Shown here: positions 43,265 to 52,386 of the stretch, in pieces | How the letters are laid out: every line of letters begins with the position of its first letter | Numbering within the stretch: the first letter of the stretch is position 1 | Source of the DNA: Frischella japonica | GTDB taxonomy: Bacteria; Pseudomonadota; Gammaproteobacteria; Enterobacterales; Orbaceae | Direction: 5' to 3' | Assembly (NCBI RefSeq): GCF_014489845.1 | Contig: NZ_JABURY010000006.1 | Location: 248,001-312,000, forward strand | DNA: 64,000 nt | The notes under the pieces: generated by a model | What the model was told of the DNA's origin: nothing | Seen by the model: only the letters and a program-made list of their open reading frames with translations | Database searches by the model: none | Translations under genes and position numbers: made by a program

Positions 43265-45115
43265 ATGCCGAAGTATCGTTCTGCAACATCAGTAGAAGGT
43301 CGTAATATGGCTGGGGCACGCGCATTATGGCGTGCTACAGGCGTTAAAAATGAAGATTTTGGTAAACCGATTATAGCTGTTGTTAATTCATTCACTCAAT
43401 TTGTACCCGGTCATGTACATTTGAAAGATATCGGCCAATTAGTTGTTCAACAAATAGAAGCTGCAGGCGGCATCGCCAAAGAGTTTAATACGATCGCGGT
43501 AGATGATGGAATTGCCATGGGGCATGGCGGAATGCTCTATTCATTACCTTCACGTGAGCTGATTGCCGATTCTGTCGAATATATGGTTAATGCACACTGT
43601 GCTGATGCCATGGTATGTATTTCCAACTGCGATAAAATTACTCCTGGTATGTTAATGGCTGCACTGCGTATTAATATTCCCGCTATATTTGTTTCCGGCG
43701 GACCGATGGAAGCAGGGAAAACCAAATTATCTGATCAAATCATCAAACTTGATTTAATCGATGCGATGATTCAAAGTGCTGATCCTACTGTAACGGATAG
43801 TGTCAGCCAACAAATCGAGGAAACGGCTTGCCCAACGTGTGGTTCCTGTTCAGGAATGTTTACGGCTAACTCAATGAACTGTTTAACGGAAGCCTTAGGC
43901 TTATCATTACCCGGTAATGGTTCATTAGTCGCAACCCACAAGCAACGTGAAGGGTTATTTAAAAAAGCTGCAGCGCATATTGTTGCGATAACTAAACGTT
44001 ATTATGAACACGATGATGAATCAGTTTTACCACGATCTATCGCAACCAAAGCTGCATATGAAAATGCCATGTCATTAGATATTGCGATGGGAGGCTCTAC
44101 CAATACCGTATTGCATCTATTAGCTACCGCGCAAGAAGGCGAAATCGATTTTACCATGTCCGATATTGATCGCTTATCACGACGAGTACCCCATTTATGT
44201 AAAGTTGCGCCGAGCACGCAAAAATATCATATGGAGGATGTACATCGTGCTGGCGGTGTGGTTGGGATCATGGCAGAACTTGATCGCGCAGGGTTGCTAA
44301 ATCGTAATGTCAGAAATGTGTTAGGCTTAACACTGCAACAAACGTTTGCACAATATGACATCATGCAAACGCAAGATGAAGAAGTAAAAAAGATGTATCG
44401 TAGTGGTCCAGCTGGTATTCGAACGACTAAAGCTTTTTCGCAAGATTGTTATTGGGATAGTTTAGATAATGATCGACAAAATGGCTGTATTCGCGATAAA
44501 GCACATGCTTATAGTCAAGATGGTGGTTTAGCGACGTTGTATGGCAATGTAGCGATCGATGGGGCTATTGTTAAAACAGCTGGTGTTGCTGCTGAAAACT
44601 TAGTATTTAGAGGGCCAGCTAAAGTGTTTGAAAGCCAAGAAGATGCGGTCAGTGCGATTTTAGGTGGTCATATTGTTGAAGGTGATGTTGTCGTTATTAT
44701 TTATGAAGGACCTAAAGGTGGTCCGGGTATGCAGGAAATGCTTTATCCAACCAGTTATCTAAAATCTATGGGATTAGGTAAAAAATGTGCCTTGATTACC
44801 GATGGACGTTTTTCGGGAGGCTCATCCGGCTTATCTATCGGCCATATATCTCCGGAAGCAGCAAATGGTGGGGTTATTGGGCTAGTTAAAGACGGCGATA
44901 TTATTGATATTGATATTCCTAATCGTAAATTAATTCTTGATGTTCCTGAAACGGAATTGGAAATGCGTCGTGTTGCTGAACTAGCCAGAGGCGATAAAGC
45001 ATGGACGCCACACAACCGCGCTCGTAAAGTATCTTATGCTTTAAAAGCTTATGCTAGCTTAGCGACCAGTGCGGATAAAGGCGCGGTTAGAGATAAAAGT
45101 AAACTAGCTGGTTAA
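43265..45115 (+). CDS. ilvD: Dihydroxy-acid dehydratase
   Basis: 616 residues, same length as E. coli IlvD. Fe-S cluster cysteines in [10 protein letters not shown] and [11 protein letters not shown]. Dehydrates dihydroxy acids to keto acids for Ile and Val. A 98-base spacer with a hairpin separates it from ilvE; RBS-like GGAATTGGGAG before the ATG. Confidence 0.97.
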   Translation: MPKYRSATSVEGRNMAGARALWRATGVKNEDFGKPIIAVVNSFTQFVPGHVHLKDIGQLVVQQIEAAGGIAKEFNTIAVDDGIAMGHGGMLYSLPSRELIADSVEYMVNAHCADAMVCISNCDKITPGMLMAALRINIPAIFVSGGPMEAGKTKLSDQIIKLDLIDAMIQSADPTVTDSVSQQIEETACPTCGSCSGMFTANSMNCLTEALGLSLPGNGSLVATHKQREGLFKKAAAHIVAITKRYYEHDDESVLPRSIATKAAYENAMSLDIAMGGSTNTVLHLLATAQEGEIDFTMSDIDRLSRRVPHLCKVAPSTQKYHMEDVHRAGGVVGIMAELDRAGLLNRNVRNVLGLTLQQTFAQYDIMQTQDEEVKKMYRSGPAGIRTTKAFSQDCYWDSLDNDRQNGCIRDKAHAYSQDGGLATLYGNVAIDGAIVKTAGVAAENLVFRGPAKVFESQEDAVSAILGGHIVEGDVVVIIYEGPKGGPGMQEMLYPTSYLKSMGLGKKCALITDGRFSGGSSGLSIGHISPEAANGGVIGLVKDGDIIDIDIPNRKLILDVPETELEMRRVAELARGDKAWTPHNRARKVSYALKAYASLATSADKGAVRDKSKLAG

Positions 45116-45128
45116 GGCAGGTAATATA

Positions 45129-46655
45129 ATGAAACGACAGATGACAGGTGCACAGTACTTGCAGGCAACGCTCTGTTCTGCAGTTTATGATGTTGCAACC
45201 GTGACGCCATTAGAGGAAATGGAAAAGATCTCGCAACGAGTTGGTAATCGTGTGTTTGTAAAACGTGAAGATCGTCAGGTAGTACATAGTTTTAAAATTC
45301 GTGGCGCTCAAGCGATGATTGCGAGTCTCAATGATCAACAGAAAAAGTGTGGTGTCATTGCGGCTTCCGCCGGAAATCATGCTCAAGGTGTCGCTTTATC
45401 AGCAACTAAATTGGGTATCAATTCTTTAATCGTTATGCCAATGACAACCCCTGATATTAAAGTGGAGGCAGTTAAAGGATTTGGTGGAGAAGTGTTGCTC
45501 TATGGTGCTAATTTTGACGAAGCAAAAAATAAAGCTATTGAGCTTGCCGCCGAGCAGAATCGGACTTTTATTCCTCCCTTTGATCATCCCTTGGTGATTG
45601 CTGGTCAAGGTAGTATCGCAATGGAGTTACTGCAACAAAATGCCAAACTCGATCGTATCTTTGTGCCGGTTGGTGGTGGTGGATTGGCTGCGGGTATCGC
45701 AGTGCTGATTAAACAAATATTACCATCCATCAAAGTGATTGCTGTTGAAGCGAAAGATTCAGCCTGTTTAAAAGCAGCGTTAGATGCCGGACATCCGGTC
45801 GATTTGAATCGAGTTGGTTTATTTGCCGAAGGGGTAGCCGTAAAACGCATAGGCGATGAAACATTTCGTCTATGTCAGCAATATATTGATGATATTGTAT
45901 TAGTGGATAGTGATGAAATTTGCGCGGCAGTTAAAGATTTGTTTGATGATATCAGAGCGGTTGCTGAACCTTCTGGTGCTTTAGCATTAGCCGGTATGAA
46001 AAAGTATATTGAACAGCACAATATTCGTGGTGAGAATCTTGCACATATTTTATCTGGTGCAAATCTTAATTTCCATACCTTACGTTATGTTTCTGAACGG
46101 TGTGAATTAGGTGAAAAGAAAGAGGCGTTGTTTGCTGTGACCATTCCCGAAGAAAAAGGGAGCTTCTTAAAATTCTGTCAATTGTTAGGTGGTCGTTCTG
46201 TAACTGAGTTCAACTATCGTTATCATGATGATAAAAATGCCTGTATTTTTGTTGGGGTACGTATTACTAATGGCGATATTGAAAAAGAAGAGCTGATTCA
46301 AGAATTGACTGCCGGTGGTTATCAGATTTTTGATTTGTCTGATGATGAAATGGCTAAGTTACATGTGCGTTATATGATAGGTGGTAAACCGTGTAAAACT
46401 TTAAAAGAACAGGTTTATAGCTTTGAATTCCCAGAATCAACTGGGGCATTGTTAAAATTCTTGCAAACATTGGGTACAAATTGGAATATTTCTTTATTCC
46501 ATTATCGTAGTCATGGTACGGATTATGGTCGCGTGCTTGCCGCTTTTGAAATCGAGGCTCATAATCAGGCCTTTGAAACTCATTTAGCTGAACTTAATTA
46601 TGACTATCATAATGAAAGTGAAAATCCGTCATTAAAATATTTTTTAACGGATTAG
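45129..46655 (+). CDS. ilvA: Biosynthetic threonine deaminase
   Basis: 508 residues. PLP fold type II catalytic domain with Lys56 in HSFKIRGA, PLP phosphate loop GGGGLAAG, then two ACT-like regulatory domains (about 330-500) for Ile inhibition. Commits Thr to isoleucine. Thirteen bases after ilvD. Confidence 0.97.
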   Translation: MKRQMTGAQYLQATLCSAVYDVATVTPLEEMEKISQRVGNRVFVKREDRQVVHSFKIRGAQAMIASLNDQQKKCGVIAASAGNHAQGVALSATKLGINSLIVMPMTTPDIKVEAVKGFGGEVLLYGANFDEAKNKAIELAAEQNRTFIPPFDHPLVIAGQGSIAMELLQQNAKLDRIFVPVGGGGLAAGIAVLIKQILPSIKVIAVEAKDSACLKAALDAGHPVDLNRVGLFAEGVAVKRIGDETFRLCQQYIDDIVLVDSDEICAAVKDLFDDIRAVAEPSGALALAGMKKYIEQHNIRGENLAHILSGANLNFHTLRYVSERCELGEKKEALFAVTIPEEKGSFLKFCQLLGGRSVTEFNYRYHDDKNACIFVGVRITNGDIEKEELIQELTAGGYQIFDLSDDEMAKLHVRYMIGGKPCKTLKEQVYSFEFPESTGALLKFLQTLGTNWNISLFHYRSHGTDYGRVLAAFEIEAHNQAFETHLAELNYDYHNESENPSLKYFLTD

Positions 46656-46695
46656 TTGGCTATGATGGCTTAAAAATATTGAAAGTTCTGGCAGA

Positions 46696-46724
46696 GAGGG
46701 ATTACCTAAGTTATCCCTCATTTA
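46696..46724 (+). terminator. Putative terminator after ilvA
   Basis: Stem GAGGGAT (46696-46702) with ATCCCTC (46713-46719), 10-base loop, only a short T run. It would end the ilv operon. No gene is visible in the remaining DNA up to 46990. Confidence 0.55.
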
Positions 46725-47025
46725 ACATATGAGTTGTCTTCATATATTTTCCTCACACTTTATTATAGTAAAAATGCAATGCTCCAGATGCATAACTATA
46801 AAATAATCATGTAAAATGATAAGGTTATTTTGATTCATTAAGGTTTTTATTGTTTCTGATAAACTGATCTATCTGAATTTAACAAGATTTAATTAAAAAT
46901 ACTTCACGCCCTTAATTTAATAGATAATGTCCCTTTAATGAGCATTTAACAATCCGTTACAGATATAGTAACAATATTTCATCATAATTTTTATTTACAA
47001 AACTAGCGATTTTATTTTATTTCTG

Positions 47026-47040
47026 TATAATAAGCGCACC
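47026..47040 (+). promoter_or_regulatory. rplM promoter -10 and GC-rich discriminator
   Basis: TATAAT (47026-47031) preceded by TG and followed by AAGCGCACC, a GC-rich discriminator typical of stringently controlled ribosomal promoters. No good -35 at normal spacing. The leader of about 170 bases before rplM is long enough for autogenous control by L13, as known in E. coli, but no binding structure could be assigned. Confidence 0.55.
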
Positions 47041-47209
47041 CACGTTACGGCGATGTTTTCCCAACATTGTCTTTTAGTTTAACTTCACTGCATTCATGAC
47101 TCGAAGGGGTTGATGGTAAAGTGAATAAAACATAAGTGTAAATAAATTGATTGTATTAACAATGATTTATTGACGTGAGATTAATTTAAAAATATTGGGT
47201 AAATTACTA

Positions 47210-47638
47210 ATGAGTACTTTTTCAGCTAAACCAGAAACAGTAAAACGCGACTGGTATGTTGTTGATGCGGCTGGTAAAACACTAGGTCGTCTTGCAACTG
47301 AAATCGCTAGCCGTCTTCGCGGTAAGCACAAAGCAGAATATACACCACATGTTGATACAGGTGATTACATTATCGTTATTAATGCGGAAAAAGTTGCTGT
47401 AACTGGCAAAAAACGCACTGATAAAATGTATTATCGTCATACTGGTTATATCGGTGGTATCAAGGATGCAACTTTCAAAGAAATGATTGAACGTCATCCT
47501 GAACAAGTTATCGAGATTGCTGTTAAAGGCATGTTACCGAAAGGTCCTCTTGGTCGTGCAATGTACCGTAAACTAAAAGTTTATGCAGGTAATGAGCACA
47601 ATCATGCGGCACAACAACCGCAAGTATTAGATATTTAA
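47210..47638 (+). CDS. rplM: Ribosomal protein L13
   Basis: 142 residues, same length as E. coli L13. Motifs [16 protein letters not shown] and [12 protein letters not shown]. An in-frame upstream codon at 47195 would extend it, but the family begins at M-x-TFSAKPET (47210). Eleven bases from rpsI, the universal L13-S9 pair. Confidence 0.98.
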   Translation: MSTFSAKPETVKRDWYVVDAAGKTLGRLATEIASRLRGKHKAEYTPHVDTGDYIIVINAEKVAVTGKKRTDKMYYRHTGYIGGIKDATFKEMIERHPEQVIEIAVKGMLPKGPLGRAMYRKLKVYAGNEHNHAAQQPQVLDI

Positions 47639-47649
47639 GGGGATAAAAG

Positions 47650-48042
47650 ATGGCTGATAATCAATATTACGGTACAGGTCGCCGCAAAAGTTCTTCTGCT
47701 CGTGTTTTCATTAGACCAGGCAGCGGTAACATTATAATTAATAAACGTTCTTTAGAGCAATACTTTGGTCGTGATACTGCACGTATGGTTGTAATGCAAC
47801 CATTAGAGTTAGTAGAAATGACAGACAAGTTTGACCTTTACATCACCGTAAAAGGTGGTGGTATTTCTGGTCAAGCAGGTGCTATTCGTCACGGTATTAC
47901 TCGTGCATTGATGGAATATGATGAGACTTTACGTTCTCCACTACGTCAAGCCGGCTTTGTAACGCGTGATGCGCGTGAAGTTGAACGTAAGAAAGTTGGT
48001 CTACGCAAAGCGCGTCGTCGTCCACAATTCTCTAAACGTTAA
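47650..48042 (+). CDS. rpsI: Ribosomal protein S9
   Basis: 130 residues. [13 protein letters not shown] at the N terminus, [11 protein letters not shown], and the basic C-terminal tail ending QFSKR that reaches the ribosomal P site. RBS AGGGGA before the ATG. Confidence 0.98.
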   Translation: MADNQYYGTGRRKSSSARVFIRPGSGNIIINKRSLEQYFGRDTARMVVMQPLELVEMTDKFDLYITVKGGGISGQAGAIRHGITRALMEYDETLRSPLRQAGFVTRDAREVERKKVGLRKARRRPQFSKR

Positions 48043-48110
48043 AGTGCGACAAGTTGCACTTGTATTCTTGTTTTTTATGGATTTTTTCTGTATTTTACAA
48101 GATACTAAAG

Positions 48111-48143
48111 AAAGAGGTTGTCCTACGGGGCAGCCTCTTTTTT
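48111..48143 (+). terminator. Terminator after rpsI
   Basis: Ten-pair stem AAAGAGGTTG (48111-48120) with CAGCCTCTTT (48131-48140), one T-G wobble, 10-base loop and T tract. Confidence 0.9.
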
Positions 48144-48209
48144 ATATTTAGAATAATAATCATTAAAAATCAACTAGAGCTATCAAATATATAAATTATG
48201 TTATATTCG

Positions 48210-48736
48210 TTAGTTTACGAGTTGATGATACCCACCTTCATGAGGCAGTTCTTCTTCAAAGTGACATGATGCGACTATTTGATATTGTTCTGTCTACAAG
48301 TAAGTTAATAATTGTTCAATGAATGCCTTACATTGCAATTCTTTTGCTTCATCAACAAGATCTATCTCTATAAAATAGTGATAAAAAATCCATCAGGAAA
48401 ATCTTGAGCATTGGTTTCATTAAATTCTTTATTGTATTGTTTATCAATAGTAAAAATATCATTGCTTATATGATTTAATTTACTCTTCAATAAATTGCTG
48501 AGCTCTGTAATAGGTACCAGTCCAGACCAGGCAATCACATCTTCTCCGAGTGTGGTGACTTCTTTATCGGTTAACATCCGACTGATGCCAGCTGCAATAT
48601 TATCACTACCAATAAATCCTAGGGCAATGGCAACAGCAGTACCCGTGCCGAACGATGCGCCTTCAATGGTGCCTGCAACGGCTAACGTTAATATGCCTCC
48701 CGCAACTTGCATACCACCTAATTGATTTATGTTTGG
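48210..48736 (-). pseudogene. Orphan toxin module joined to a decayed immunity-like gene
   Basis: Read on the minus strand, it begins without a start codon as a near-exact copy of residues about 546-615 of the large toxin (MQVAGGILTLAVAG to WSGLVP). It then switches to unrelated sequence (ITELSNLLKSKLNH, NETNAQDFPDGFF). A run of six A at 48383-48388 (T on the coding strand) marks a frameshift: with one more T the frame continues as YHYFIEIDLVDEAKE through an in-frame TAG (48294-48296) to HFEEELPHEGGYHQLVN and a stop at 48210. The tail is probably an old immunity gene; its family was not recognised. Confidence 0.65.
48511..48721 (-). repeat. 211-bp direct repeat, copy 1 (displaced toxin module)
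   Basis: Matches 49530-49740 at offset 1019 with two differences seen (48515 T/C, 48701 C/T), about 99% identity. Encodes the glycine-rich hydrophobic pre-toxin segment. Such near-identity indicates recent duplication or gene conversion. Confidence 0.9.
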
Positions 48737-48744
48737 AGTTAAAA

Positions 48745-48969
48745 TTAATAAAAATCTTCCCGTTTAAATTGTTTGCCTGTTGGTTTTATATCTTGTGCTT
48801 CAAAAAAATCTAATTCCTCTCTTCCATGAATTAAAACACCATATCCATATAAAACTCCATCTTCCTCACTGATGCCTATAATTACACCTTTCTTCTTAAC
48901 AAACTGTTTTTGTGGTGCTGTTGGCAGAATTTCTACCTCGGAAAAAAAATTTAATTTGCTATTCATCAT
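48745..48969 (-). CDS. Putative immunity protein (Imm31-like)
   Basis: 74 residues, immediately downstream of the toxin gene (12-base gap) with GGGATAT before its start, so expected to neutralise that toxin. Hydrophilic and acidic. The pattern, F-x-x-V-E-I-L near the N terminus, GVIIG in the middle, YGYGV, and the ending TG-x-x-FKREDFY, recalls the Imm31 family from memory; this needs an HMM check. It sits between the toxin and the orphan module, the usual immunity position. Confidence 0.7.
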   Translation of the reverse strand: MMNSKLNFFSEVEILPTAPQKQFVKKKGVIIGISEEDGVLYGYGVLIHGREELDFFEAQDIKPTGKQFKREDFY

Positions 48970-48981
48970 TATATCCCATTT

Positions 48982-51375
48982 TTATTTATGCGTTATTTTG
49001 CCATCTAAAGATACATTTAAGTGTTTACCATCTCTTGAAGCCCAGCCTAATTGTTTTTTCCCTATTTTTGATAACTGTACATCCCACTCAAATTCCTGTC
49101 CAGCAGTTCTTGATGGCCCTTTAACCCACTCATTAAAAAATTTATCTATATATCCATGATTATTACCTTTAAGTATAGGAGGGTTAGGGTAATTAGAATT
49201 TTGAGGAATAAATCTTATCTTACCTGTAGTTGGTAATTGAGCATATTTCAATCGTTGAGCAATAGTCCATGGTTTAGCCGCTCCCATAGAGCCAAAAGGA
49301 TTAAAAGTCGGTTCTTTTAGTTCAACTACATGCCGTTGTTTTCTACTATTTTTAGATAGTTTCTCAACATAGACTCTGATATCTCGAATAAATGAGGGCT
49401 TTTTCCCTACCTGAGTGACGTATTTAATTGATACAATATTGTGCGCGGCTGAGGGGACCTTACTCAGCAGCATCGTTTTACTACCTAGCGCTAAATCAAC
49501 CAGTCCATAAGTAATGCCTTCATAGCCTTTAGGCACCAGTCCAGACCAGGCAATCACATCTTCTCCGAGTGTGGTGACTTCTTTATCGGTTAACATCCGA
49601 CTGATGCCAGCTGCAATATTATCACTACCAATAAATCCTAGGGCAATGGCAACAGCAGTACCCGTGCCGAACGATGCGCCTTCAATGGTGCCTGCAACGG
49701 CTAACGTTAATATGCCTCCTGCAACTTGCATACCACCTAAAATCTGATTTTCATATTTTATACAAGTCGATTTAATTTCATCGCCGTAAAGATAACCCGA
49801 TATGCCACCAATTAGCATACCATTTGCTCCAAAAAAGCTACCTGTAGCAACACCTTGACCTGCATTATTGATGTTATGTACGTCAATATTACTAAAGTAT
49901 TCATCAATAAATGATACCTCTACGGCGCTGGTTTCCAGCCGCCAATCATCAATGTGCGCCCACTTTTGCGGAATTTTGATATCAGTCAGTCCGTCTGGAT
50001 TAAACCGACCTACAAAGCGATAACCTTGGTTCACGGAAGTAATCGCATATTTATGGTCTTTGTGGAACTCAAGATAAAAACCTTCTGCTTGCTGCAACTC
50101 AATGTATTGATAGTTAAGTTTTGTTGCCTTTAATCGATATTCACGTCGGGTCTGTACATGCTTAATCAGTCCGGGTTCACGTAAATGTTTTAACAGTTTG
50201 ATGGCATTGAAATAAAGGCTCTGAATATCCGTCAGTTCATCAGCTTGTAGATCGTGGCTAATTTGCTGTTTGAGTTTTGTTTCATAGTCGTTATCATCCC
50301 CAGTGCCGTCAAGCACTAAAGGTCTACTTAAAAATTCACCGGCAATTTTAGCAAGTTTGTCACTGTGGTAAGCGAAATCGCTTTTATCATAACCGTCACT
50401 GTGACGAATGTTATGTAGTGCTTTGATGGCTTGTTTGAGTAATCCGGGGTCAGTAATCGCACCTTCACTCTCGTTATACCCTAGATCACCGATACGCTCG
50501 GTGGCGGTAATAAAGTGGGTTTGGTTTAGTACTAACACCACTTGATAAAATAGGGCGCCAATGCGTTCATCGGGTCGAAATAGGCTTTTATTATCAAGTT
50601 TTTTAATCGATGAGTAATGCTGCGGTGAAAAGCCATAGTTTATCGTGCTGGCTAATGCCTCATCTTGCTCAACGGTAAACGGCGAATTACCTGAGCGTAG
50701 CAAAGAACTCAATTCATCTAACCATTGCTGTGCTAGCTTTTTAACTCGTAGTGGTTTTTCACCGCGTAGTGTTAAATCGGTTTCACCTTGGTTACCACCA
50801 ATTAACAAATGCACTTTCGGTAGTACTTCACTAACCGAAAAGGTATCGCCATGCCTTAAAAAGATGTTGTTAGGACTAGTCTGCACTTTGGTAATCGTTT
50901 GCTGGCTATCCCCACCATCACGAATATCCATCAGTTCAGGCTGATGATTAACCAAATTAACCACTAACCAACTGTTATCTGGTTCATAATAGGGCTCTTT
51001 TTTGATAACAGGAAGAGGAACGTTAGAGAGCTGACTAGTGGATGATTCAACATAATGGCTACTTTGTGGCGGCAGTTCAATCAGTATCGCGGTTTCTGTA
51101 AACAAGGCTGTTTTTAATACTTCGGATACTTTATTGGGAATTTTATGATAGTAACTTTGATAAGGTAATCCTAGTTGTTGTAATACCGCATAGAAGTCTT
51201 TGCAAATCTCTGACTCTGCGACTAGTCGTTTAACAATGTCATCATAGCCCGTATCATAAAAGTGCTTAATGCGTTTGGGTTTAGGTAAATATCCTTGACC
51301 TGCCTCTCGGGCTAATTGATAGGCTTCTTGTTGCTGTTGCCATGATTTGACTGACAGTAATTGATAAACATACAT
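48982..51375 (-). CDS. Large polymorphic toxin with C-terminal Ntox17-like domain
   Basis: 797 residues, no signal peptide. The N-terminal about 540 residues are unrecognised and mainly soluble (Gln/Lys-rich start, QQQQEAYQLAREAGQGYLPKP). Residues about 525-640 form a Gly/Ala-rich hydrophobic segment with the pre-toxin pattern GTGTAVAIALGFIGSDNIAAGI. The last about 55 residues (WVKGPSRTAGQEFEWDVQL ... HLNVSLDGKITHK) look like a polymorphic toxin type 17 nuclease domain, assigned from memory. The immunity-like gene follows directly. A vgrG-like fragment nearby and the missing signal peptide point to type VI secretion (inference). Start ATG follows an in-frame TAG; RBS weak. Confidence 0.8.
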   Translation of the reverse strand: MYVYQLLSVKSWQQQQEAYQLAREAGQGYLPKPKRIKHFYDTGYDDIVKRLVAESEICKDFYAVLQQLGLPYQSYYHKIPNKVSEVLKTALFTETAILIELPPQSSHYVESSTSQLSNVPLPVIKKEPYYEPDNSWLVVNLVNHQPELMDIRDGGDSQQTITKVQTSPNNIFLRHGDTFSVSEVLPKVHLLIGGNQGETDLTLRGEKPLRVKKLAQQWLDELSSLLRSGNSPFTVEQDEALASTINYGFSPQHYSSIKKLDNKSLFRPDERIGALFYQVVLVLNQTHFITATERIGDLGYNESEGAITDPGLLKQAIKALHNIRHSDGYDKSDFAYHSDKLAKIAGEFLSRPLVLDGTGDDNDYETKLKQQISHDLQADELTDIQSLYFNAIKLLKHLREPGLIKHVQTRREYRLKATKLNYQYIELQQAEGFYLEFHKDHKYAITSVNQGYRFVGRFNPDGLTDIKIPQKWAHIDDWRLETSAVEVSFIDEYFSNIDVHNINNAGQGVATGSFFGANGMLIGGISGYLYGDEIKSTCIKYENQILGGMQVAGGILTLAVAGTIEGASFGTGTAVAIALGFIGSDNIAAGISRMLTDKEVTTLGEDVIAWSGLVPKGYEGITYGLVDLALGSKTMLLSKVPSAAHNIVSIKYVTQVGKKPSFIRDIRVYVEKLSKNSRKQRHVVELKEPTFNPFGSMGAAKPWTIAQRLKYAQLPTTGKIRFIPQNSNYPNPPILKGNNHGYIDKFFNEWVKGPSRTAGQEFEWDVQLSKIGKKQLGWASRDGKHLNVSLDGKITHK
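49530..49740 (-). repeat. 211-bp direct repeat, copy 2 (inside the toxin gene)
   Basis: Partner of 48511-48721 in the same orientation; encodes toxin residues about 546-615. The repeat ends exactly where the toxin and orphan module diverge in C-terminal sequence. Confidence 0.9.
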
Positions 51376-51691
51376 GTTTCGCTATTCCATTGGCTGATTC
51401 GTTTTTATTGTTATTGCTTTTTTAATGATGCTTTAGGTAATCGTTTTATTATTTTATGCAAAACAGCATAAGCATAGCATGCTCCGGCGCTACGGCAAAT
51501 GGAAATGCTGAGTATAGGATTTGATAATCGCATCTGATTATGATTTATCCTTTGTTGTTTATTGATATCATCAATTAAATAGTCATTAATCTGAGATTAA
51601 TCTCAATTGATTCTTACGTTTTGTGCTAGTCTATCCATAGTTTGATTAATAGCGTATTTATTCCCACTGTATTTTGACAAAGAGTAGCAAG
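51376..51691. other. Divergent intergenic region
   Basis: Between the toxin gene (minus) and the vgrG-like fragment (plus). No ORF was recognised and no clear promoter could be called. Confidence 0.4.
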
Positions 51692-52199
51692 ATGTTTTCA
51701 CCAGCTAACGAAACCGCTTTTCACTTCAGCATAGAAGGACTGGAAAATGATGTGCCATCATTTTAACGGACAGTTTATTTTCAAATTGAACAGGTGATAA
51801 ATAATTAAAATGCGAATGTTTTCTTATCTGGTTATAGTAAGCTTTGATATATTACAATATCATCGATTTGTTTGATACCTCAAATATATGAAATAATCGT
51901 TGTTTCGGTAAACCATGTTGATTTCTAATATATGCGTAATTTGCTATTTCAGGCTTGCGAAGTACCGTACGGTTTTTTTTAGAATTTCAATCTTTTTTCA
52001 AGTAAATCAAGCGCTTTTTTCATTGCTTTATTTTTGCCGCTTTCAGTGTGGGTATATTTTTTCATTTGATACATCTAATTACAAAAGGTTTTGTAATTTA
52101 TACCTAAATCATCAGAGACGCCTTTCTGATATTAAACAGTCTCCGCTAAAATGGAGGCAGATCAATTTGCACGTATATTTCTTTAAGGAAGCACAATAA
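51692..52199 (+). pseudogene. vgrG-like 5' fragment split by an insertion sequence
   Basis: ATG at 51692 opens 19 codons (FSPANETAFHFSIEGLEN), interrupted at 51749 by the IS remnant. Removing the insertion and one copy of the AAT duplication continues the frame as LHVYFFKEAQ to a TAA at 52197-52199, 29 residues in all. The pattern F-x-IEGLEN-L-x-V-x-x-F-K resembles the N terminus of T6SS spike protein VgrG; this is a short match from memory. The rest of any vgrG gene is absent. Confidence 0.5.
51749..52163 (-). mobile_element. 415-bp IS3-family deletion derivative
   Basis: Imperfect terminal inverted repeats: GATGTGCCATCATTTTAACG at 51749 and its counterpart read inward from 52163, 18 of 22 positions alike. 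Flanked by AAT duplications (51746-51748, 52164-52166), the 3-bp target size usual for IS3. Minus-strand coding relics: an OrfA-like start (MKKYTHTESGKNKAMKKAL, near 52070) and an OrfB end (YYNQIRKHSHFNYLSPVQFE, near 51820) typical of IS3 transposases. Most of the transposase is deleted, so it cannot move on its own. Confidence 0.8.
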
Positions 52200-52240
52200 T
52201 AATGTTGTGTTCTTATCTGATTTGTCATCGTACAGAATCA

Positions 52241-52266
52241 AAAACCCGATTTATATCGGGTTTTTT
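52241..52266 (+). terminator. Intrinsic terminator
   Basis: Perfect ten-pair stem AAAACCCGAT (52241-52250) with ATCGGGTTTT (52255-52264), loop TTAT, T tract. Possibly the old terminator of the vgrG-like unit; it can also work toward hemN on the other strand. Confidence 0.85.
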
Positions 52267-52386
52267 ATATCTAGTTACTGATGCCAATGAAGTTTTTGCT
52301 AAACTAATATCAATATAGCGGAGATTTTAATTATGTGAAATTATCAGGCAAATTATTCCAAGAACAAAACAGTTTTACTGGATAAA

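Noticed and set aside
48495-48725. Plus-strand 76-codon frame across the toxin repeat
   Set aside because: Antisense shadow of the duplicated toxin module.
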